Positions 56,101 through 64,000 of a stretch of DNA of 64,000 bases are shown here, piece by piece (the first letter of the stretch is position 1; each line of letters begins with the position of its first letter). The notes under the pieces are model-generated. The model saw only the letters and a list, made by a program, of their open reading frames with translations, had not been told where the DNA came from and did no database searches. This stretch comes from Doryteuthis pealeii (Eukaryota > Mollusca > Cephalopoda > Myopsida > Loliginidae). The position numbers were made by a program, and so were the translations under genes. The stretch is from contig CM042160.1 in assembly GCA_023376005.1 (NCBI GenBank), positions 87,242,016 through 87,306,015 on the forward strand, read 5' to 3'.

Positions 56101-59100
56101 ATTTTTTTACTGTTAATAAAGGACAAAAAATGTTCTTGAATCTTATTTTGATAACCACCATTCCATTTTGCTTAAGAGCATATCATCCTTTTCAAATCAG
56201 AGATGTTCCCTTCAACAAGACCCACCATATTTGAAGTTTAATTCAACTTTCAAACACAAGCATTTGTTTCTGACTTGAACCAAGTCTTAAATAAAGGAAG
56301 TGTTGAATGTAGATACAAGAGGATTAAAGAACCAGGAACACTAACTAGAAAAGGTTCAACCCTCTGGTAATGAACATGGAAGATATTTGATGAATATTAT
56401 TTAATAATTAGTGATTTCCAAGGTACGAATTAAATATATCTAAAGGGAAAATTTTTCTTTTTTAAGTCAAAAACAAAAAGTTAAGTTTTAAAATAGAAAG
56501 TTTTTTTTCTTTCACCATATTGAGTGTTTATGTGGAGATATTCTTTAAATTAGAGTCAGACAATTTATACACACTCTTAAAATATACAGAAATTTTGTAA
56601 GAATGGGACAGTATTTCAAGACTGAAAAAAAAGGTAAAAAAACCTGAATGAAATTTAATTTAAAGCTTCCAGCATTCTCCTTTATATGATTAAAGTCAGA
56701 AAAACTCTGTAATAACTTTCAAATTCAGAATCAGTCAAGGGGAATAGACAGTTTTTAAAAGATGCACCCTATATAGTTAAAAGAAAAGAAAATCATTTGA
56801 TTTGTCTTGGACAAAAATAGCAATGCAAACACTAGATTTTAGAATATCATTTAGAACTTTTCTAGAAAAAAACTTTGGATTAGAGAAAAAGATTTTGTAA
56901 TTTTTTTTCTCTTAAATCTTGAGGTACATCTGAAAATGTTGGTTGTTTCTGATATTTAAGTATAAAATTCAGAAAATTACTTATTACATAAAAAAAAACT
57001 AACAAAAATAAAACAAAGAAATAGTAACATTAATTTTAGATATGTTGTTGCTAAACAGAGAAATGGAAAATAGGTTTGATTTGTAAAAGATGAAAAATTA
57101 ATGTAGATAAAGCACTTTCCTTACTAATAGTTTGTATAAAGTAGAATTAAAAAAGTAATAATCAAGAAAGAGCAAGAAAGAAGCAATAGTTTTTAATACT
57201 AAACAAATTTTTTTTAAATGGATGACATCAGCAAAAATGATTTCAATATGGCAGAGGACTTTGTTTATCAATTCAATTTTTATTTATTTATTTTTAAAAA
57301 TTTTTATTTTTGTAAAATACTTTTTGATTGAGCTTATATAAAATAAAAATCTAAGTAATTCTCTTTCAGATTCCCAAGGCACTGAGCAAAACCTGATTTA
57401 AAAGATTTTCATTCCTCTGCTATTCACAAGAAGCCAAAATAGCTGACCAATTGCTAGGCAAAAAAAAACAAGAAGTGTAGGCAGTAAAAGTAGTCAGTGC
57501 ATGAGGATCGTGTGTGGAGGAATGGAAGTGTGCAATAGGGACATCATATAGTAGTTAAAAAATAAAGAAAAAAAGGTGGGGGGGGGGAAGCTTATGTTTT
57601 CTTTAATAATATACGTATGTATATGTATGAGCACATATACAGAACAAGTAAGCATATTCATAAACACGTACGTAAATAGGAAGGTTAAGTTTCTTTCTAT
57701 TTTAAATCCAGCTGTGTTTAAGTTAAACCAAAATTAGTGGGCAGGAAGGAGAGTGTTAAAAAGATGATAAAAGTTGTAAATTAAAAGAAAGTTGTTGGTA
57801 GCAAACACTACCACCCTGAGTAATAAGAAGCATTTGAGCTTCAAGTAGGTGTGAGAGTTGCTCACACATTGAACACAGTATCTGTCAAAGTGTTGAGTTA
57901 TACTGATTGTGGCCTACAGGAAGTGATATAAACAGTACTTAATGATGAACTGGCTGAGAGAAGGAGTAAGGAAAAAAAAAGGGGGGGGGGGGTGGGGTGA
58001 GGTTTCTGAATTTCATTCACTTGCTTAAAAGCCTTAAAAGATCAAATGAAATTAAACAAGAAACTTTTTTTTGATTGCTTGAGCCTTGAGGTAAATAAAC
58101 AAACCCAAAACAACAACGAAAAACACAACAACTAAAATTGAGTTTTCTAACTTAGCAATAAACAACCATAAAAATAAGGAGAATCTTGTTGATACCTTTT
58201 GGAATAAGTGAACGAATCAGGAAGTTGTGCAGACTTCAACCCTGAATCATCAATACCCTGCCATGTGACAAAGATTGGCTCTTTATTAAAAGTGAATGCC
58301 AACGTAGAAAACATACAGATTTACCAATGTTATATATATATATATGTGTGTGTTATATATATTTACCAATATTTTTTTATTAAGATCTTGCCCACAGGAC
58401 AATTTTATTTTTTTTGTATTGTGATAGTCGAGTCATTAAAAGATATTTAAAAAAAAAACAAAAAAAAAAAAAAACTATGAGCAAGTTTTTTTTTTTTTAT
58501 ATACCCGACATTCACCTGCTTAGATATATAACACTAAAGAGCTCCCCTCTGTAAGAAAGGTAATCAACAAATTCCATCCCCTGGTCAAAGTAGATGTTAC
58601 AATGTCCAAGAAAGTGGCAGAAACTAGAGATATTATATATATATGTATATATATATCCATATACCTGCTTCTTGTGAAATATCCCTGAATTGTCAACATG
58701 CGGATTTGCAGACACTATTTGCCTAGGAGAAAAAAATGCTTTTCTCTCAAAAAAGAAATTAACCGATTACAATAAAAGAAAGACCAGTTGAATTCGGTTT
58801 CATGGGGGAAAGAAGATACAAAAAAAAGAAGAAAAACGGTGTGTTTTGTAATCAACATGTTACTACACAACATTTGGTTTCTGGCACTGATACCCACATG
58901 GGTGATGTGGTCTTAAATGGGGGGGAAGCTTCTTGTTCAACAGCATTTACTCCCTGCCTGCCTCCCTTAATAGTACGAGAAACATGATTGTAAATATCTA
59001 CCCTTGAATCAGGGGAAATTCTCCACACAGTTAAACAATTTAAAAAAAAAAAAAAAAAAATAAAAACCAGTTTAAACTTTAATACTTATGGTTTTACTTA

Positions 59101-61125
59101 AAGCAATAACAGGTTAAATTCAATAACTCTGAGAAATGTCTTCTTCGAGGAATATTGGCTACAAAATTATACTTTCACAATTTTACAAAAATTAATATTA
59201 CTAGCGTTTTCTATAATAATTATGTTTTTGAGGTAACCATTAATTGAAATGGTTGGCTTATGAACATAACAAAATAGACTACCTGTATTTTGGAGATTTC
59301 ATTAAATCAGTATAATTATGCATCAAGTTCCATAATACTCTATGTAAGTATGTACTGAAAACAAAGCTAAAATGGCACCTAAAAATTATATTTCCTGTTA
59401 GGATTAAGTTCTCTAGTTACAACAGGCAGCTCAAAGAAATATATCAGATATTTTTTTAAAATCTAAAAGTCCAGGTTAAATGCACAGTTAGGGTAACCTG
59501 AAACCAAACCCTTTTTTTTTAGATCTTATTTTTTTCAATGCATGTATCATTGGGGAATGAAAAAAAGTTTTGGTAAACAGGCCAGGCTTTGGTCAATTTA
59601 CCAAAACCTTTTTCATTCCCCAATGATACATACATTGAAAATTGAAAAAATAAGATCTATAACAATAAAAGTTAGGTTTTAGGTTAACCATACTGTGATT
59701 TTAAGCTGGACAATTAAATTAAAATATCAATTTCAATCATAAAATGTAAAAGATACTTTTTTTTAAATTAACTTTTTTTAATAAACAAAAATAAATTAAA
59801 CAATTTTTAATTAATTGAAAATGAAAAAAGGAATGTCAGACGGACAAGTCTATCGATTTATAGACAAAGAGATTTGTTAATATCTCAAAACAAAAGAAGA
59901 AAAAAAGACTAACCCTAATTCAACAGGAAAAAAAAAATTAAATACTGACTTTAAAAATTGGCAAGACTTTAAAATGTTTGCTTTTTAGGGCAACGGGATT
60001 AGAAAAAAAAAAAAAATGGTTAAATCGAACTTAACAGACCTAAGTTCCACCTTCATGTCACCCTGCCAAAGGAAAAAAAAAAATACCAAAAATCAGGAAT
60101 TAATCGAATTTAATGAAATTTTCAGATATAATGCACCAGTTATTTTATTTAAAACTTTTATATTTTTTCAGATCAGTTAACTTTGAACCACATATCTTTG
60201 AGGCATAACACCGATTTTCAAAGATACATAGTTCAAAGTTAACTGACCTGAAAAAAAATGTAAAAGTTTTAAAATAAAATAACCGGTGCATTATATCTTT
60301 TATTCATTAATATATCAACACTGAGAATTTCATTAAATTTGGTTAATTCCTTGATTTAATTTTTTTTCTTTCGGCAGGGTGACATACAAAGGTGGGATTT
60401 AGGTCCGCTAAGTTCGATTTAACCAAAAAAATTATTTGGGTCCAAAAAAATTAATGTATTCACAATGAGGAATGTCAAAGAATTCACATCTAACATTTTG
60501 GAAAGAAAAAAAAAAAATCCTGCAAAAATATGAGAATTATGAGAATAAAAATTCTCTTTAGTATAATAGAAAATGGTTGGCATCACACGAAACTCTACAG
60601 GATCTTTTATAGAACACATGCACACACACGCATCTAAACACATGCACGCACGCATCTAAACACATATACCCAAATGGCAAAGCAGAACAAAATATACATT
60701 CCTGATGATCATAATTATTATTATAATAATAAAAAGTGATTTTAACTTTTTTCCTTCCATTTTTTTTTCTCTTTTTAATGATTAAATATTTGTAAATAAT
60801 AAATTTTCAGATATCCTTGCCATTAAGTATCTGTTTTTCATCTTATCTCTCTCTTGTATGCTAGCAAGAAAATACTCACACAAACGGACTGTCAGAGACA
60901 GATTAGAAATACTTGCACAAAGTTTTTTTTAAAAAAAAAGAAAAAAAATCTGTTTCAGAAATACCAACCCAACAATATTAAAAATAAGAATAATGTATAT
61001 GGAAAATATTTAAGAGGCCTGAGTAAATGTGAGGTATTCCAATGCATCAGTTTAGTTTTTTTTTTGCTTTTCTTTTTTTAGTTTTATGCATCACATACAA
61101 ACAGATTAACATACATGCACGCACA

Positions 61126-61177
<52 letters not shown>

Positions 61178-64000
61178 ATAGCTAGATAGATATAATTAAG
61201 AGTGTGAAGGCAAGGTTGGCACTATTGACTTAGAGATTCAGATCTGAGAGACAAAATAAGACATCACACAATTCACTACATAACTCATACACCACATATA
61301 TTTGTTGTGCCCAGTGCTTTGAAATCCAGAAAAAATATTTCCAGTTGACAAAACAAGGGAAAAACATTCAAGATAGACTTTACCAATCTGGTAAAGCAGC
61401 GGACAGCCACCATTTTTCAACCATTGGCTGCTCAGCTTCCTGGCAAATGGGACCGAACTTTTAATAAAATATTTTGCACAACCCCACCCCATCAATCTAA
61501 AACATTTTTTTTTTTTTAATTTTAAACATTCTTTTCATATATATTTACTTTTTGAGGTTTTTCTTTTTCTTTTTCTGTTTTAATTTTTTGTTTTGTTTTT
61601 TTTTTTTTAGTTCCCAGCATGCACTGCTAGACTAATACAAGATATTTACTCATTTTGCTGGCCCCTATAATTATAAAAGGGTTACTTAACATAAAGATGT
61701 AGAAATAATGGAGGGGAGGGGGGCCCACTGTTGGAGCCAGTTTCTTTTTCTTTCCATCTTGTTTTTTTTTTTCATTCAGACTAGTCAGCATGCCACTTTA
61801 GGAAGAGGAGGCTGGCCCCATATTTATCACTGGGTCCCCAGAGCAAAAATCTCATTTGGCACAGTTCTGTGTAAGCGTTCACTCGCCTATCTCAGCAAAG
61901 CTAGATGACGATTCTTGGTTCTCAGCAAGTTTCCTTTTCTTGGAATAATGTTCAATTCTTGATTCCAGGCTTTCTGGAAATGGAAGAAGAAAAAAAAAAT
62001 GGTGATAAATATTTTCATTTAATAAATAATAATAATGAAATTTATTGTGTACAGTGCTCAGGTGCACCACAACTCATGTCTAGTATATAGAATAATGTTT
62101 TAGTGCCAGGAACATGAATAGCGTACATTAATAATATCCATGTATGTGTGAGTGTGAGTGCATATGTGTGTGAGGGGGGGGTATCAGGTATAGTGTTGGT
62201 GAATTACAGGAAGCATGGAGGCTTTGAAAGATGCAGTTTCGGCTGCCTACAACAGATGCAAGCAGTTTATTCCATGCCTCGGCAACACTGAGCGTGAAAA
62301 AATGTTTCCAAAAGTCATGTGAGCTATGTTTTCTGACTTTGTAGCACCAAATTAGTTCACCTGATTCTGACAAATTATAAATCTATATCCTAGTAATATT
62401 TTTTTATTTTATAAAAAGAAACATTAATCTATATACTATTATTATTCATGTATAATATACATCCTAACTTTCAGATATGAAATCCTGAAAAAAAGAAGCC
62501 ATCTTGTGTATAATACGCATCGACTTTTTGAAATTTGTAGCAGGTGAAAGGGTGGAATAAATTTTATCTTCTCTGATAGGTCCACTGGTGAGGGAGTATG
62601 ATTTTGAAAGACCTGAAACACCCCAGTGACCCAAGTATATATCACTGACGATGCCCTCGTAGTAAGGAGCGTGTATTTAAAGATCAACTTTTTAGTTAAG
62701 TTTTTTCCTTCAATCTCCTATTTTATACATGTACCATGTATAGAAATCTACATTTTCTTTTAAGATTTATCCCAGAGATTTTTGCTTATATTCATTGAGA
62801 TAAAACCAAGCAATTAGAAATCAATAATACTAAACACATATTTATTAAAATCAACTATTTAATATCAATATGCTAATTAGTCCTCACATTCACACTATAA
62901 ACCTATTTTGTTGTATATATAAATACAATTACATGTTATTAGTATGCAGCCCGCCCAACGGGGGGGATTGCTATATTAATAGCGTCGATCCCAGGGGCCA
63001 TCCCCCCAGGCAACACCTGCCCCCTCGATTTAAAGGGGCAGGGCTGGGTTTATTGCCAGTGCCTGAGGCCCCCCCTTGAGGGGGAATGCCGACGGGATAG
63101 ACGCAATTTTTGCACCTGCCACCCATGAGCTTCGGGTGGGTGGTCCCACGTTAATAGGGCTTTGTGCCTGACCCGTACAAGTGGGGTACGCGGTAAATAT
63201 CATGCAGCGGCCAGTGAGCATAATAATAGCGTCGATCCCAGGGGGCCATCCCCCAGGCAACACCTGCCCCCTCGATTTAAAGGGACAGGGCTGGGTTTAT
63301 TGCCCAGTGCCCTCGACGGGAACGTTAATAGGGACTTTGTGCCTGACCCGTACAAGTGGGGCAGCGATTCCAAATGGGTCGATTCCCCCAGGCAACACCT
63401 GCCCCTCGATTTAAGGGGATTGCTGGAATGCCGACAGGATCGACACAATTTTTCACCCGCCACCCATGAGCTTCGTTTGTGGGTGGTCCCACGTTATTAG
63501 GGGCCTTGTGCCTAACCCGTACAAGTGGGGTATGAGGTAAATAAAATGTAGATATGGTCAACAGTATTAATAATGTAAAACAATTTCATTAATAATTGAG
63601 GTTTAAATAAAAATAATAATCATGGAGTGTGAAGTTAATAACTAAGAGAATTGTGACTTGAGTAGTAATATAGTTTCGGTTACAGACAGAAAAACACACA
63701 ATCTCCATTATAATAAGATATGATTCTTAATATCAGAGTGAACTTGCATTATTATCAATAGATATGTTAGACATGAGAATTACAGAACTTAGTGGAAGAG
63801 CATAGACAAAATTCTTAACAATTAGCATAATCTTTATAAAATATGTAATAGCCATATATAAAAAACAAAAACAAACAAAACAACAACAAAAAAAAAAACA
63901 ATATCAAATATCCAAGTGCAGTTGAGACTTACCACAAGTCTGTCTTTGCAATAAAGGTTTATAATGTCGAGGCTTGCAACCTGGCGTCAACCATTCACTT
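52135..64000 (-). CDS. 3' part of an unrecognised multi-exon protein gene (6 exons)
   Basis: Rebuilt by hand as join of 64000-63933, 61973-61883, 58722-58665, 58278-58196, 53420-53305 and 52256-52135, read on the minus strand. Every intron has GT...AG ends and the codon phase agrees across all five junctions (1, 2, 0, 2, 1), giving about 178 residues with no internal stop; the 5' part lies beyond the window. Character: a basic, polar first third (the KKRKLAEN stretch could be a nuclear localisation signal), then a serine run, then a mixed hydrophobic/polar region (WQGIDDSG, THFIYIP, VFSFGDEL) that looks like a folded beta-rich domain. No signal peptide, membrane segment, zinc finger or catalytic motif is visible in the part present. 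I do not recognise the family and give no function. The first five exons are well supported; the last is less sure. Confidence 0.72.
53117..53154. repeat. (TA)n
   Basis: About 18 TA units between the last exon and exon 5. Confidence 0.9.
53305..53420 (-). CDS. Exon 5 of visible gene
   Basis: Acceptor tttttctttctgcag and donor ACGG followed by gtaaat. It encodes 38 codons, from YQIQTHFIYIPKNDSLN to VFSFGDELIT, bounded by split codons. No stop occurs in this frame across the exon. A (GT)n tract and poly-T lie just upstream in the intron. Confidence 0.8.
53484..53510. repeat. (GT)n
   Basis: About 13 GT units in the intron upstream of exon 5. Confidence 0.9.
54528..54959. mobile_element. piggyBac-like MITE with TTAA TSD
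   Basis: Inverted ends ccctttaaactc / gggttcaaaggg, with TTAA directly outside both (54,524-54,527 and 54,960-54,963). TTAA targets and CCCTT ends are the piggyBac signature. 432 bp, no transposase. The GC-richer centre gives a spurious 62-codon frame. Confidence 0.75.
55845..55960 (-). repeat. SINE-A copy
   Basis: Complement of the SINE-A head: 'aaccattacaccacataagg' and 'gagaatcaaactcactaaca'. Confidence 0.7.
58196..58278 (-). CDS. Exon 4 of visible gene
   Basis: Donor AAAAG followed by gtatca. The acceptor is the weaker cttttaataaagag, with an alternative AG two bases upstream that would break the frame. It encodes 27 codons including PIFVTWQGIDDSGLKS and LPDSFTYSK, then the first two bases of an Arg codon that exon 5 completes (AG+A). 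Codon content and the join on both sides support a real exon; the acceptor is the weakest point. Confidence 0.75.
58665..58722 (-). CDS. Exon 3 of visible gene
   Basis: A 58-bp exon between an excellent acceptor (tttttttctcctag) and donor (AAGCAG followed by gtatat). It encodes QIVSANPHVDNSGIFHKKQ after the split Glu codon. The two other frames are closed or do not join. Its downstream flank is a short TA-rich stretch, which partly disguises the donor. Confidence 0.78.
59482..59699. mobile_element. Palindromic element, about 95-bp arms
   Basis: Ends 'cacagttagggtaacctgaa' and the complement of 'tcacagtatggttaacctaa'. The inner arms pair 'cattggggaatgaaaaaaag' with its complement, around 'caggccaggctttgg'. 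Confidence 0.75.
60017..60424. mobile_element. FB1 foldback, complete (408 bp)
   Basis: Both ends intact: tggttaaatcgaactta and its complement. Arms of about 190 bp meet near 60,210 at 'gaggcataacaccgattttc'. Reference copy for 4,653-4,929 and 27,697-27,967. No coding sequence; it would form a long hairpin in the gene's pre-mRNA. Confidence 0.85.
61130..61175. repeat. (TA)n
   Basis: About 22 TA units in the intron between exons 3 and 2. Confidence 0.9.
61883..61973 (-). CDS. Exon 2 of visible gene
   Basis: Acceptor follows a clean pyrimidine tract (ttttttcttcttccatttccag). It encodes 29 whole codons plus two split ones: SLESRIEHYSKKRKLAENQ, then a Glu, four serines and FAEIG. The donor is GA followed by gtgaac. 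If not spliced, the same frame would stop at the TGA overlapping the donor, so this could be an alternative terminal exon. The split codon GA+G gives Glu with exon 3, which supports splicing. The lysine/arginine cluster is the only recognisable motif-like feature. Confidence 0.78.
62031..62345 (-). pseudogene. LINE 3' end, same family as 27,196
   Basis: Encodes KHFFTLSVAEAWNKLLASVV, the motif after the reverse transcriptase in CR1/L2/Jockey-type LINEs. It is followed by a 3' UTR ending 'cacaataaatttcatt' and (ATT)n. It lies 58 bp upstream of the exon 2 acceptor. Confidence 0.7.
62750..63718 (-). mobile_element. HEL6, 3' truncated, carrying a GC-rich insert
   Basis: The 5' end is TCTTATTATAATGGAGATTG at 63,718 preceded by A. 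The body matches HEL1 as far as 'tcttttaagatttatccc', then stops without the hairpin end. Interrupted at 62,947-63,548. Confidence 0.6.
62947..63548. repeat. GC-rich imperfect tandem repeat inserted in HEL6
   Basis: Two and a half diverged copies of a roughly 250-bp unit. Landmarks: 'ggcaacacctgccccctcga' at 63,012, 63,258 and near 63,393; 'gggctgggtttattgcc'; 'gacccgtacaagtgggg' at 63,170, 63,346 and 63,519; 'gccacccatgagcttcg' at 63,118 and 63,461. GC content is clearly above the AT-rich flanks. The frames in it on both strands are not coding. Confidence 0.75.
63933..64000 (-). CDS. Exon 1 of visible gene (5' incomplete)
   Basis: Ends at a consensus donor (TTGTG followed by gtaagt). Read in the phase that leaves one base for the next exon, it encodes 22 codons beginning SEWLTPGC and ending LQRQTC. 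The other two frames contain stops or do not join to the next exon. The exon runs off the window edge, so its acceptor is not visible. Confidence 0.75.

Larger units (their letters stand above)
53421..58195 (-). other. Intron between exons 5 and 4
   Basis: 4.8 kb, GT...AG. AT-rich. It holds a piggyBac-like MITE (54,528-54,959) and a reversed SINE-A (55,845-55,960). No further exon keeps phase here; exons 4 and 5 join directly in frame. Confidence 0.65.
58723..61882 (-). other. Intron between exons 3 and 2
   Basis: 3.2 kb, GT...AG. It contains two palindromic elements (59,482-59,699 and 60,017-60,424) and a (TA)n tract (61,130-61,175). Confidence 0.65.
61974..63932 (-). other. Intron between exons 2 and 1
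   Basis: 2.0 kb, GT...AG. It contains a LINE 3' end (62,031-62,345) and a HEL copy carrying a GC-rich tandem insert (62,947-63,548), so most of this intron is mobile DNA. Confidence 0.65.

Noticed and set aside
62870..63561. Several overlapping frames of 69-112 codons
   Set aside because: They are on both strands of a GC-rich tandem repeat where stop codons are rare; no conserved frame between units.

Overview
This window is AT-rich, intron- and repeat-dominated animal DNA. The packing of tRNA-derived SINEs, long (TA)n tracts, foldback elements and LINE C-termini of known invertebrate families points to a mollusc, most likely a coleoid cephalopod. That placement is inference from repeat style; no species marker was seen. 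There is no bacterial-type operon, no CRISPR array and no intact RNA gene. The few open frames over 100 codons are mostly repeat or low-complexity shadows.

Region 1 (1-42,400) is a repeat mosaic. I give working names to the families. SINE-A, SINE-B, SINE-K and SINE-E have tRNA-like heads. SINE-5S has a head resembling 5S rRNA. HEL elements have a 5' TC, a 3' GC-rich hairpin and a terminal CTAG, like non-autonomous Helitrons. DTM is a MITE with GATGCTGATAG ends and 8-bp target duplications. FB1 is a long-arm foldback family. Other elements are an internally deleted Ty3/gypsy-type retrotransposon (15,652-17,457) with two 177-bp LTRs and a tagtt target duplication, probable solo or partial LTRs (12,364; 14,421; 38,614), a 2.5-kb GC-richer insertion in a SINE (29,391-31,929), and four degraded LINE 3' ends (6.5, 18.1, 36.5-37.2 and 42.2 kb) plus a related pair (27.2 and 62.1 kb). 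Nested insertions give relative ages in several places.

Region 2 (42,400-64,000) has fewer interspersed repeats and more homopolymer. On the minus strand it carries the 3' part of one multi-exon protein gene. I rebuilt it from splice signals and reading phase: exons at 63,933-64,000 (continues outside), 61,883-61,973, 58,665-58,722, 58,196-58,278, 53,305-53,420 and a probable last exon at 52,135-52,256. All five junctions keep one open frame (about 178 residues). I do not recognise the protein. The exons are short (58-122 bp), so ORF length alone misses the gene. Its introns hold a piggyBac-like TTAA MITE, an FB1 palindrome, a LINE 3' end and a HEL copy that itself carries a GC-rich tandem insert. 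The sequence below 52,134 may be its 3' UTR or intergenic DNA.

The most notable items are this unrecognised gene, the 5S-rRNA-like SINE, the Helitron-like family that inserted into a (TA)n tract, the GC-rich tandem insert at 62,947-63,548, and the large foldback elements bounded by (TA)n.
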